Assembly (NCBI GenBank): GCA_030744095.1
Contig: JASLRF010000048.1
Coordinates: 1-15,510 of the forward strand
Reading direction: 5' to 3'
DNA: 15,510 nucleotides
Origin: Pirellulaceae bacterium
GTDB taxonomy: Bacteria > Planctomycetota > Planctomycetia > Pirellulales > Pirellulaceae
The position numbers and the translations under genes were made by a program. The notes beneath the pieces were generated by a model. That model ran no database searches. It was given only the letters and a program-made list of their open reading frames with translations, and was not told where the DNA came from. Shown here piece by piece: positions 1 through 8,178 of the stretch. Each line of letters opens with the position of its first letter. Positions within the stretch are counted from its first letter, which is position 1.

Positions 1-440
1 AATAACTTCTTCGTGGCTGGCGTACTCGAAAGACTTATTTGCTGGCACACACTTTCGATCTTTGGTTCGTCCATTTGATTAGCTATGATCGCGGGAATTG
101 CCTTCGCAGCCAACTTACCGGTGCGGTCATTCGTGACGATCCAGACCAATGCGTCCATCGCGGTTGGATCATCTGCATTCGCTTCGGCGAACGCCAGGAA
201 CCGTTTTGCGAACTTATCAGGTTTCGGATACTTCTCCTGAATAAGTTTTTGACGCTCTTCACTGGTCTTCGCGCCGCGGTACTCGGTCCTGAACTCGCTT
301 TGCGCTTTTGACCACTCCGTCACCAAGCTCTTGTAGCTATCCGGAGCCGATGGTTCCACTTTCTTTTTCTTTTCGTCATCGGCCCGCGCGGTCACTACCA
401 AAGCGACCAAGGCCATCGTACATAACAGGTAGTGTTTCAT
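1..440 (-). CDS. Secreted protein, N-terminal part; redoxin/TlpA-family-like (partial, runs off the window)
   Basis: I translated the reverse strand by hand. The frame is open from ATG at 440 to the window edge (146 codons). The start is supported by GGAG eight bases upstream. The product begins with a signal peptide: MKH, a hydrophobic stretch (YLLCTMALVALVVTA), then ARADD, with likely cleavage near residue 20. A Lys-rich linker follows, then a charged helical region with EERQKLIQEKYP (about residues 54-65) and DDPTAMDALVWIVTN (about 80-94). This pattern matches the helical region that precedes the thioredoxin-fold domain in many planctomycete redoxin/TlpA proteins, as I recall the family. 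The thioredoxin domain and any CxxC motif would lie outside the window, so the assignment is an inference. The gene lies 152 bases downstream of the large dehydrogenase gene on the same strand and has its own promoter candidate, so it may be expressed independently. Confidence 0.7.
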   Translation of the reverse strand, partial: MKHYLLCTMALVALVVTARADDEKKKKVEPSAPDSYKSLVTEWSKAQSEFRTEYRGAKTSEERQKLIQEKYPKPDKFAKRFLAFAEANADDPTAMDALVWIVTNDRTGKLAAKAIPAIIANQMDEPKIESVCQQISLSSTPATKKL

Positions 441-492
441 GAGAAGATCTCCAGCGATGTGAACAGGATCAAACGTTGATCGACGCCCGGTC

Positions 493-521
493 AGTATAGA
501 CCTCCAGGGCCAGTTCTCCAA
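493..521 (-). promoter_or_regulatory. Candidate sigma-70-type promoter for the secreted redoxin-like gene
   Basis: On the reverse strand, TTGGAG (516-521) is separated by 17 bases from TATACT (493-498, five of six to TATAAT). The -10 element lies about 50 bases upstream of the ATG at 440. The spacing is ideal and the -10 is strong; the -35 is weak. It occupies the 152-base gap after the dehydrogenase gene, which would let the downstream gene be transcribed separately. Confidence 0.45.
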
Positions 522-592
522 AACGAAACTGCAATTTCGAGGGAATAGGCCCGCTGGCAGATCGTCTCTACCTGCCCAGGTTTGGCCAGGCG

Positions 593-3500
593 TTACTGCG
601 GTGATAATCGGATCGAACGTAGATCGATCATCGCGCTGCTGATCGCGCCATCACTGCGCATGGTCACTTCATGCAGACCCGCTGGCAGTGAGAATGTTCC
701 CAATGATGCCGAGCGATAGTCGTCCCAAGTCCCAGTTCCTTGGACGACACCACGAAGCGCTTGGGCAGCAACACGCAAGACGAATTGATCGCCCGCAGCA
801 CCGTTGTCGCACGCATAGTCCATGGTGACACGATATTCTCCTGCCTCCGCCACACGGATCTGCCAGACAGCGTGATCTTGCGGGCTACTCCACCAGCCGA
901 GATTGCGATACTTCTGTTCGAAGACCAAGTTCGGGCCGTAAATCCTGGCATGCATCGCCAGCAGGCGAATCGAACCATCGTCTCGCATCGGTGCGACTTG
1001 CGGTTCATTTCCGGGAAAGTACTTTTGCGGCGCCGGTGGACCCTTCAAATACAACAGTACGTCAGCCAGATCTTGCGGCTTCAGCTCTTTTTCCATCCCT
1101 TCGGGCATCAGCGATTTTCCGACCGTGCGGAAGTCGTCCAGATCAGCCCGCAGAATGGATGTCGATTTTTCATCCGGTCCCACGAGCACAATGCTGTTGG
1201 CCGTTTCGCTACGGATCATCCCTGTGTGTTGACGACCGGACTGTGTGATCGCCACATATTCCAAGAACTTGGCTTCAACGGCGCGGTTGGGGTCGAGCAC
1301 CGCGACGAGCATCGCGCCGACAGACCTGTCTGTCAACGCTGCCAGGTCCGGGCCAATTGCGTGACCTTGATCTTGCCAGCGATGGCACGTCGCGCAGTGC
1401 TTCGTAAACAACTGCTTTCCGCGCGTTGCGTCGGCGTCGAGCATTTTGACGACCGCATAGTCGCTGATCACCTGCTGACGATTGTTGATTTCATTGACGG
1501 CCAACAATTTGACTGCGCGCCCGCGCAACGATGGGTCTTTGTGCCGCGTCAGCTGTTGGCGACGACGGGCGTTCAAGTGAGACGCTTGCACATGCTTGTT
1601 CTCGATGGCGTCGAGCAACGCCTTGGACCACTGTGGGCGCGACAGTAAGAGGTCCAAAACCTCCGCCCGCAGCGCCGGAGTATGAGACGGCCAACCTCGC
1701 AACAGCATTGCAGTGGTGTCATCATTCGGCGAGACAGAAGCGACCAAGGCGCGGGCTGCGGCGATTTGTATGGACGTCCCGTGTTGCGGTGCCAGCAGTT
1801 CGGCGAGCAGTGTCCGGCTCGGCGCGACGGGCAAACTGCCCAGAAACCGGATGCAGGATCGGCGCACGTCTTCCTCCGCCTTTGGATCGACTGCCAGTTT
1901 CTGCGCGGCTTTCGCCATCGCGAACAGACGGTCTGCGGCATATTTGCCGAACGTACGGTCGAGTGTCGCTTCTCGATTTTCAAAGGTCTCCAATAATGTC
2001 GAAACCGTCGTAAAGTGCCAGGACTCGTAGCCACTCTCGGCCAATTTGAGCAATGGAACGAGCGAGGCTTGGAGGAATTCCGCGTTGTCAATGGAGCCTG
2101 CCGTTGCCAGTAGCGGATCCAGCCAGGCAGTCGACGGAGTCCCATTCGCCAGACTGGCTGTGACGGCTTCGATCACATTCTTCTCATGCAGGCTGCTGTG
2201 AAGTGCCGCCAGCAGATATGGGTCGTTGGTCGCCGCCGCCATGGTGGCCAACTCGCCGCCAGATTCGGGCGATCCCAACGCACCGATACTGTACGCCACT
2301 TGAAGACGCACCTGGGCGTCTGGGTCGCGCACTAATTCCAGCAGTCGGTGGGCCAACGGTTCTGACTTCGACAAACGAGACTCGGCCAGCCGGACGGCAT
2401 GTCGGCGTACGGCGAAATGGTCGTCCTTGCTCGCCCAGAGCAACAGTTCGTCGTCCAGACCGCTCAGTCCGTCAATTGCGCAAAGCGCTTGGACACGCAC
2501 CTGGGGCTTGTCCGAGCTCTTCAGCAACGCCCGCAACGCTGGTATCGCCTGCTCGTCGTTGTTCCAGATTAACATCTGGTGCACGAGGTCGCGCCGCGTT
2601 CCATTGAAGGTGTCGAGCGCCGCAACCAATTCAGAAGTTGTCATCGAATCAATTCTGGGCACACTGCGAAGCCGTCGATCGGCACGGCGCACACGGTAGA
2701 TTCGACCTCGATCCGAGCCAGCTCGCAAGTCAAGCCGCTGTTGCCAGTCTTCCGGGATCCACTTGGGATGTTCGATCACCAGTCGATACATGTCAGCAAT
2801 CCAGATCGCGCCATCGGGCCCCGTCCGGACCATGGTCGGGCGGAACCAGTTGTCCGATGACGAGAGGAATTCGGATTCCTCCTCGCCGGGCGGTCGTCGG
2901 CTCGTGTATGAAGTCCCGTCTCGTGTGACCACTTCGCGATGCACCAGGTTGTGAACCGGTTCGCACACGAAGCTCCAAGTTTGCCCCAGGGCACCGATCA
3001 ACGTATCGCGATAGATGATCGGGCTGCACGCCGAGGTAAACCGATTCGCGCGATCAAAGTCGTTAAAACGTGCAACGGTCAGGCTGGTGGGGAACACCGG
3101 TGAGGCACCCGGTTGAATGGACACTTGCTTTCGCAGGCCGGGAGGCGCGAAGCGCGGGTTGCGACGCAAGTAGTGGTCGTCCAATACATAGTGCCACATA
3201 GGATTGCTGTTGTTACCACCAAACCAATTGCCCCAGTCATCGCGATTGCGGCCAAACTGCGTCTGGCCAGATTCGGTTTGCATCGTGCCGGTATCAGGTT
3301 GAATGCGAAGATCCCGACCACTGATTGCCAGCGTCTGCTTCGTCTTCAGCGACTGAATCGTGCCGCCGCTGTCGCCGTTGCCGACGTGCAGCCAGTTGTC
3401 CAAGCCCCACCGCAAGCCGTTGGCCCGATGCTGTTGGTTGCCTTCAGCGAAACCGTGGTACAGTGTCTCGCGGCGATCGGCCATATTGTCGCCGTCTGTG

Positions 3501-5689
3501 TCCGCCGCAAAGATAATGTCCGGCACGGCGGTAATCAGAATTCCGTCCCGCCAGACTTTGATCCCCGTAGGAAACGGGACGTCATCCAAGAACACGTCTG
3601 CCGAATCGTAACGGCCGTCTCCGTCTTCGTCCGTAAGAACTTTGACACGGCCGCCCGGTTTTCCGACGGGATCTCCCTTCGCGTGCCAGTTGATACCGTT
3701 GGGATAGTCTCGCATTTCCACAACCCACAGCCTGCCGTCAGGTCCCCAATCGAACGCGACGGGATCGGTGACCATCGGCTCAGCAGCAACCAGTTCGACC
3801 ACCAGTTCTTCGGTGCTGGTCGTGCGCATCGTCACGAGGGCTTCTTCAGGGGATCGAGGTGGTTCGTAGCCCGACGCGTCACGAACGGATTCGGCACCGG
3901 CTGTGTGCGCCACAAGTTGTTCAAAGGAGACGCGATCCACGCCATCGGGCAGTCGGTCAGTGTCTTCATTTTGAGTCCACAAGTGACGAGAATGTGCCCA
4001 GACCCCGTGGTTGGTCTCGTCAGGTCGATAGAAACGCGGCAGCGCCGGAGACTTGCCATCGCCATGCTGGCCGGCGACCGACGTCGGCAGCCAACCTTGC
4101 TCGAGGTCCTTGTACAGATGCAGCGCATAGCGCTGGGAACCTGAAAACAGCACGTCCAAACGCTGGTCCTGATTCACGTCCAGAAAACGGACGCTGTGGC
4201 GCGGACGGTCAAGATCCTCCGGTAGCCGCACATCGGTCTTGACCCATTTGCCGACCAACGAATTGTCGTCAGCGGGTGTGTCGTTCCAACGCAGGACGGC
4301 GGCGCTGGAGATGCGTTCGCAGATGCCATCGCCGTCCAAGTCACGCAATCGCGACCACTCCCTCGCCGACTGGCCAAGCGCCAACTGACCGCCAACCGAT
4401 TTCCATCCGGTCGCCGTGAATTGCCAGGAAAAATTGGCGACGTGCACCGAAGCGTAACCATCGCTGCGGATAACGCCAAACTGCGGCGAGTGTTTTTCCG
4501 GTTGGTTCAAGGTGTACGGAAAACTCGTGGTCTGCCAAGTCTGATCGGCAGGTTGCCAGACAAGGCTCCGCAGACGATCTTCGCTACCCTGCACCACATC
4601 CATGTGCCCGTCGTTGTTCAGGTCGAGCAGGCGGATGCCGTTGTCTCCGCCATCGGTGCGACGCAACGGTTGGCCTTGCAGCAGATTGGTGTTGATGCGT
4701 TGAATGGCTTCGCGAAAAGTGAGGAACTTGACTTTGCGACCATGTTTGGTCACGGCATGGTCGATCAGCTCCACAACTTGATCGTTACGAATCCATCCGT
4801 GGGGATGAAACACCAGATTGAACGTCCCCTGTTTGATGACGACGGCGTCCAATGCCGCTTTCATGTCCGCAACCGTCCGCGGGTTGTTTGGCTGTTGCAG
4901 ATTCTGAGCTTCCCAGTCGCTCGGCACGACACATGGAAACTCCCAGCACGAACCGCCGATCACGTATGGATAAGGATAGTCTTCGATCGTGTTGACGAAC
5001 GATGGGAACGGCAAATACTTGCGAAAGCGCTCGGCACCATCGGGATCCAGAACCAACTCGCGCGGTAGGTCCTCGTCGTTTGGTGTGGTTATGTTGAAGA
5101 CCGACGTATCGATCTGCAGGAAATTGTCTTTGGCGGAACGTTGGTTGAAGATCTCCGTCCAGAAACGTGGGCTGGGCGTGTTGCGGGAATCGCAACAGGG
5201 CATTCGAAAGGCGACCGGCTGGTTTCCGGGGATTTCATTCAACAGGTCGACACAGCGGTCGTACGTGCTCTTCGCCTTGTCAAAGTCGCCGCCCTTGAGC
5301 AACGGACAGGGATGGTCGACGGTGTGAACTTCGATGCTCAGGCCTTCGTCCAACCACGCCTTCAATTGTGGGTCAGCCGGATCGATGTTGCAGGTCATGA
5401 TACTGACCGGCGCGCGACCATCAATCTGCTTGAGTCGCTGGAGGATGGGTCGCAGGTACGCCTCGTACTTCGTCGTGTCGCGCATATCGTCGATCGCCAG
5501 CACGACCACGGCTTCGACCCCATCGTCGCCCACCCATTGCGGCGTGGTTAACTTGGGGAAGTTGCGACCGACATAATAAGGATCGCACGAGGCGTCTAGA
5601 TAGGACAGTCGATTTCCGTCCGCAGCCAACAGCGTCACTCCCTGGATCGCCACTACAAACCACAGCATAATAACCAGCAGACGTTGCAT
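593..5689 (-). CDS. Secreted multidomain protein: polysaccharide-deacetylase-like domain, PVC-type dehydrogenase propeller, HEAT-like repeats, cytochrome c haem site, C-terminal beta-sandwich
   Basis: 1698 residues from ATG 5689, chosen because it follows GGAGAGAG and opens directly into a signal peptide (MQRLLVIMLWFVVAIQGV). ATG 5713 also has GGAG and is possible. Domains: residues 60-330 resemble polysaccharide deacetylase, with D67/D68 (AIDDMRD), H122 and H126 (HTVDH), RMPCCD at 162-167 and FHPHGW near 294-299. Residues 340-560 hold three Asp-rich VCBS/FG-GAP-like loops (DLNNDGH near 356, LDGDG near 451, LDVNQDQ near 500). Residues 620-1005 form the membrane-bound-dehydrogenase-type propeller (VAFDWGPDGRLWVVEM). 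Residues 1005-1420 are HEAT-like helices. CATCH (C1432, C1435, H1436) is a class I haem site, with Met in LMPEGME (about 1528) as likely axial ligand. Residues 1570-1698 look like a carbohydrate-binding-type beta-sandwich. It probably acts outside the cytoplasm in carbohydrate processing with electron transfer; substrate unknown. No frameshift is visible. Confidence 0.9.
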   Translation of the reverse strand: MQRLLVIMLWFVVAIQGVTLLAADGNRLSYLDASCDPYYVGRNFPKLTTPQWVGDDGVEAVVVLAIDDMRDTTKYEAYLRPILQRLKQIDGRAPVSIMTCNIDPADPQLKAWLDEGLSIEVHTVDHPCPLLKGGDFDKAKSTYDRCVDLLNEIPGNQPVAFRMPCCDSRNTPSPRFWTEIFNQRSAKDNFLQIDTSVFNITTPNDEDLPRELVLDPDGAERFRKYLPFPSFVNTIEDYPYPYVIGGSCWEFPCVVPSDWEAQNLQQPNNPRTVADMKAALDAVVIKQGTFNLVFHPHGWIRNDQVVELIDHAVTKHGRKVKFLTFREAIQRINTNLLQGQPLRRTDGGDNGIRLLDLNNDGHMDVVQGSEDRLRSLVWQPADQTWQTTSFPYTLNQPEKHSPQFGVIRSDGYASVHVANFSWQFTATGWKSVGGQLALGQSAREWSRLRDLDGDGICERISSAAVLRWNDTPADDNSLVGKWVKTDVRLPEDLDRPRHSVRFLDVNQDQRLDVLFSGSQRYALHLYKDLEQGWLPTSVAGQHGDGKSPALPRFYRPDETNHGVWAHSRHLWTQNEDTDRLPDGVDRVSFEQLVAHTAGAESVRDASGYEPPRSPEEALVTMRTTSTEELVVELVAAEPMVTDPVAFDWGPDGRLWVVEMRDYPNGINWHAKGDPVGKPGGRVKVLTDEDGDGRYDSADVFLDDVPFPTGIKVWRDGILITAVPDIIFAADTDGDNMADRRETLYHGFAEGNQQHRANGLRWGLDNWLHVGNGDSGGTIQSLKTKQTLAISGRDLRIQPDTGTMQTESGQTQFGRNRDDWGNWFGGNNSNPMWHYVLDDHYLRRNPRFAPPGLRKQVSIQPGASPVFPTSLTVARFNDFDRANRFTSACSPIIYRDTLIGALGQTWSFVCEPVHNLVHREVVTRDGTSYTSRRPPGEEESEFLSSSDNWFRPTMVRTGPDGAIWIADMYRLVIEHPKWIPEDWQQRLDLRAGSDRGRIYRVRRADRRLRSVPRIDSMTTSELVAALDTFNGTRRDLVHQMLIWNNDEQAIPALRALLKSSDKPQVRVQALCAIDGLSGLDDELLLWASKDDHFAVRRHAVRLAESRLSKSEPLAHRLLELVRDPDAQVRLQVAYSIGALGSPESGGELATMAAATNDPYLLAALHSSLHEKNVIEAVTASLANGTPSTAWLDPLLATAGSIDNAEFLQASLVPLLKLAESGYESWHFTTVSTLLETFENREATLDRTFGKYAADRLFAMAKAAQKLAVDPKAEEDVRRSCIRFLGSLPVAPSRTLLAELLAPQHGTSIQIAAARALVASVSPNDDTTAMLLRGWPSHTPALRAEVLDLLLSRPQWSKALLDAIENKHVQASHLNARRRQQLTRHKDPSLRGRAVKLLAVNEINNRQQVISDYAVVKMLDADATRGKQLFTKHCATCHRWQDQGHAIGPDLAALTDRSVGAMLVAVLDPNRAVEAKFLEYVAITQSGRQHTGMIRSETANSIVLVGPDEKSTSILRADLDDFRTVGKSLMPEGMEKELKPQDLADVLLYLKGPPAPQKYFPGNEPQVAPMRDDGSIRLLAMHARIYGPNLVFEQKYRNLGWWSSPQDHAVWQIRVAEAGEYRVTMDYACDNGAAGDQFVLRVAAQALRGVVQGTGTWDDYRSASLGTFSLPAGLHEVTMRSDGAISSAMIDLRSIRLSPQ

Positions 5690-5730
5690 GAGACTCTCTC
5701 CGATAAAACGCATCGCGTGACTCCAACGAC

Positions 5731-5761
5731 ATGATAACACGTGGCCACGTCGCGGGGACAA
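5731..5761 (-). promoter_or_regulatory. Candidate promoter of the large dehydrogenase gene with a palindromic operator candidate
   Basis: On the reverse strand, TTGTCC (5756-5761) and TATCAT (5731-5736, five of six to TATAAT) are separated by 19 bases, longer than ideal. The spacer contains the perfect 12-bp palindrome ACGTGGCCACGT (5739-5750). A dimeric repressor or activator bound there would sit between the promoter elements. The -10 lies 42 bases upstream of the ATG at 5689. Promoter and operator are both inferred. Confidence 0.35.
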
Positions 5762-5903
5762 TCGTGCTGGAGGGGGTGGGGGTCTTTTTCAAGGAACAGT
5801 GGACAAGCTTTGGAGGAAAAATCAGCCGAAAAAGAACTCGCTCCCTGGTTCGCTCGCAAACCGGGCCTTCGTATCTGAGCATCGTTTGCCGGTTCGATTG
5901 CGG

Positions 5904-5932
5904 TTGCCAGATGCGTTCTGTTCCTTCATCAT
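5904..5932 (+). promoter_or_regulatory. Weak candidate promoter for the nucleotidyltransferase/kinase operon
   Basis: TTGCCA (5904-5909, four of six to TTGACA) is followed after 17 bases by CATCAT (5927-5932, four of six to TATAAT), about 40 bases upstream of the start codon. It is the best-spaced pair I found in the divergent intergenic stretch, but the match is modest. Confidence 0.25.
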
Positions 5933-5972
5933 TTGCATCCATCGGTTGAACCTGTTTTCCTGGAGCCACATG

Positions 5973-6854
5973 ATGTCTGTCGATGTTGCGGTCGTTCCCG
6001 TCGCGGGACGAGGAACGCGTCTATTGCCGTTGACCAAGAGCCAACCGAAGGAAATGCTCCCCGTGGGGCAAAAGCCCGTGGTTCAACATGTTGCGGAAGA
6101 ACTGGCGAATTCGGGCATCCATCGGATGCTGTTCATCACTGGACCTGGCAAGACGGCCATCGAAAACCACTTCGATACCAACGACGAGTTGATCCGCAAT
6201 CTTCGCGAAGGCGGGCACGAGGATCTACTGGGCACCTTGGCTTTCGAGCGCGAACAGCTCGAATATTTCTACACCCGGCAACGACGCCAGTTGGGTTTGG
6301 GCCACGCCATCCTGTGTGCTCGACCGATGGTTTCTCAAGAGTCGTTCGTCGTGGCGCTCGGTGATTCAATTATCGGCATGTATGCTCAATCGCAAATCGT
6401 GCGGCGGATGACCGAGCTGTTTGAACAAGAGCAGGCGGATGCCGTGATCGCATTCGAAAAGGTTCCTGCCGAAGACGTAGTCCATTATGGGATCGCCAAC
6501 ATTGGGAAAAACCACGGCAGCTTTTTTGAGTTGAACGACCTGGTCGAGAAGCCTGACGTTGCAGATGCGCCAAGCCAATTCGCCGTCGCGGCACGGTATG
6601 TATTTAGACCGCGGATCTTCGAGTGTCTCGATCAAACGTCGGCGGGCAAGGGCAACGAAATCCAATTGACCGATGCGATTGGTCGCATGATCAATGACGG
6701 TGGCCGAGTGCTCGGTGTTTCGTTGGCGACCGCGGAACGCCGGTTTGATATTGGCAACTTCCCTAGTTACTTTAGGGCGTTCATCGAGTTCGCACTGGCC
6801 GATCCGGAACACGGTGTTGAACTCGAGGAGTTCGTTCGCGAGCAGCTTCGGTAG
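5973..6854 (+). CDS. galU: GalU-type UTP--sugar-1-phosphate uridylyltransferase
   Basis: 293 residues, the usual bacterial GalU size. The enzyme transfers UMP from UTP to a sugar 1-phosphate (glucose 1-phosphate in classical GalU), giving a UDP-sugar and pyrophosphate in the cytoplasm. Visible motifs: the nucleotide-binding loop VPVAGRGTRLLP (8-19) followed by PKEMLP (25-30), ENHFDT, GLGHAILCA, an acidic residue at D131 (LGDSII) where GalU has LPD, VHYGI, LVEKP, GNEIQLTDAI (227-236) and a late DIGN motif in place of the usual DCGN. The upstream open frame has no convincing ribosome site; GGAG at 5962-5965 lies seven bases before ATG 5973 and four before ATG 5970, so 5973 is preferred. It precedes a glucuronokinase-like gene by 26 bases, apparently as one operon, so its true substrate could be glucuronate 1-phosphate or it could be broad-range. 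Confidence 0.9.
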   Translation: MSVDVAVVPVAGRGTRLLPLTKSQPKEMLPVGQKPVVQHVAEELANSGIHRMLFITGPGKTAIENHFDTNDELIRNLREGGHEDLLGTLAFEREQLEYFYTRQRRQLGLGHAILCARPMVSQESFVVALGDSIIGMYAQSQIVRRMTELFEQEQADAVIAFEKVPAEDVVHYGIANIGKNHGSFFELNDLVEKPDVADAPSQFAVAARYVFRPRIFECLDQTSAGKGNEIQLTDAIGRMINDGGRVLGVSLATAERRFDIGNFPSYFRAFIEFALADPEHGVELEEFVREQLR

Positions 6855-6880
6855 CAAATCCGACGAGGTCCTCTGTCATC

Positions 6881-7894
6881 ATGCAGATCATTCGCCATCG
6901 CGCTTACGCCCGGGCCGGGTTAATTGGGAATCCGTCGGACGGCTACGGCGGAAAAGCGATTTCCTTTACGTTTCAAGAATTCACCGCCAACGTGGTCATG
7001 TATCCCTGGGACCAGGTGGAAGTCATCTGGAGCGAACAGGACAGGAACCGTTTTGATTCGCTGAATGAACTGATCGACGACGTCACGTTGAACGGTTACT
7101 ACGGCGGCGTGCGGCTTGTGAAAGCGACGATTAAGCGGTTTGCTGAGTATTGTCGAGAGCATGGCTACGTGCTTCACGATCGCCCATTTTCCGTTCGATA
7201 CGAGACCACGATCCCGCGCGGTGTCGGCCTATCGGGATCCAGCGCCATTGTGGTGGCAACCTTGCGTTGTCTACTGGAGTATTATTCGATGGAGCTGCCG
7301 CGTGACCTGCAGAGTTCGCTTGTCCGCTCCGTGGAAAACGACGAACTCGGAATCGCTTGCGGCTATCAGGATCGCGTTGCCCAAGTGTACCAAGGGCTCG
7401 TGTACATGGACTTTGGGCAGATGCGACGGACCAACGGATTGGAAGTTGGCCGGTATGAAGAACTGGATCCGATGCTGCTGCAGGGCGTGTACATCGCGTA
7501 CGACTTGTCACGCGCCAAGACATCGGCTTCCGTCCACGGGCCGCTACGAACCCGCGTCTCGGACAACGCGGATCTGACGGCGACGATCGCCGAAATTGCC
7601 GGCCTGGTTGATGAGGCCCGCCTTGCGCTGGAAGGGCACGACGCCGATGGCTTGCACCGATTGCTAGATCAGAATTTTGACTTACGTTGCAAGCTGTACC
7701 CGATTCCGACGGCGCAGGTGGCGATGATCCAGACCGCGCGGGGTGTGGGGGCTTCAGCCAAATTCGCCGGTTCCGGCGGTGCGATCATCGGGACTGTTCA
7801 CGACGACGCCATGTACCTGGCACTGTGCCGAGCCATGAGCTCAGCCAGCGCGGACTGGCACGTCCTTCGCCCGACGGTGGTGTCAGCGAACTAG
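6881..7894 (+). CDS. GHMP-family sugar kinase, glucuronokinase-like
   Basis: 337 residues. GHMP kinases phosphorylate small metabolites with ATP; glucuronokinase makes glucuronate 1-phosphate. All three GHMP motifs are present: an N-terminal substrate segment AYARAGLIGNPSDGYGG (9-25 region), the ATP-binding loop PRGVGLSGSSA (112-122) and the C-terminal glycine motif GVGASAKFAGSGGA (near 288-301). The candidate catalytic Asp is D164 in GYQDRVAQVYQGLVYMDF. From memory, several stretches match plant glucuronokinase almost word for word: IGNPSD, GYYGGVRL, GLSGSSAIV, QDRVAQVY.GLVYMDF and NFDLR. That makes it more specific than a generic galactokinase or mevalonate kinase call. It starts 26 bases after the uridylyltransferase stop, with GAGG upstream. 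The pair resembles the plant salvage route to UDP-glucuronate. Specificity remains an inference. Confidence 0.85.
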   Translation: MQIIRHRAYARAGLIGNPSDGYGGKAISFTFQEFTANVVMYPWDQVEVIWSEQDRNRFDSLNELIDDVTLNGYYGGVRLVKATIKRFAEYCREHGYVLHDRPFSVRYETTIPRGVGLSGSSAIVVATLRCLLEYYSMELPRDLQSSLVRSVENDELGIACGYQDRVAQVYQGLVYMDFGQMRRTNGLEVGRYEELDPMLLQGVYIAYDLSRAKTSASVHGPLRTRVSDNADLTATIAEIAGLVDEARLALEGHDADGLHRLLDQNFDLRCKLYPIPTAQVAMIQTARGVGASAKFAGSGGAIIGTVHDDAMYLALCRAMSSASADWHVLRPTVVSAN

Positions 7895-7899
7895 GCTTT

Positions 7900-8002
7900 G
7901 CCTCAAAATCCAAATACCCTCACCCTATTCTCAAGGCAGATGTTTGATTGACAGCCCGCCGAGCGTCCGTGCGCATCTATTTGAGTTGATCGGTTTTGAG
8001 GC
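7900..8002. repeat. Spaced inverted repeat (9-bp arms) downstream of the kinase gene
   Basis: GCCTCAAAA (7900-7908) and TTTTGAGGC (7994-8002) are perfect reverse complements 85 bases apart. They lie in the 284-base gap between the kinase and the DUF1800 gene. No stable terminator with a T-run was found here; the only GC hairpin is CGCGG/CCGCG at 8030-8046. Function unknown, and a match of this size could be chance. Confidence 0.3.
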
Positions 8003-8085
8003 GTAGGAAAAACCTGACGATGGCCCTCGCGCGGTCTTGGGCCGCGACTGTTCAGTTCCTCCGTCGCGCCGCACGGCTTCGTTTC

Positions 8086-8115
8086 TTGATATCGTGGCGT
8101 GAGCGATGGTATCAT
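8086..8115 (+). promoter_or_regulatory. Candidate sigma-70-type promoter of the DUF1800/DUF1501 operon
   Basis: TTGATA (8086-8091, five of six to TTGACA) and TATCAT (8110-8115, five of six to TATAAT) are separated by 18 bases. The -10 ends 63 bases before the ATG at 8179. It is the best promoter match in the window and marks the DUF1800/DUF1501 pair as a unit separate from the upstream kinase operon. Confidence 0.5.
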
Positions 8116-8178
8116 CTGAGTCAAGCTGGAGTCCTGGCGGTCTCAAACAGAATGACGTATCTCTGGGGAGAGCAAGTC

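Noticed and set aside
571..590. Hairpin CCTGCCC/GGCCAGG just after the dehydrogenase stop codon, a possible terminator
   Set aside because: The stem has a C-C mismatch, is short and is not followed by a T-run on the minus strand.
740..1648. Long open frame of 302 codons on the plus strand
   Set aside because: It lies antisense within the cytochrome and C-terminal part of the large minus-strand gene, has no recognisable motif, and that gene has clear domain matches.
3113..4144. Open frame of 343 codons on the plus strand
   Set aside because: Antisense shadow of the dehydrogenase propeller region; low-complexity composition with no motif.
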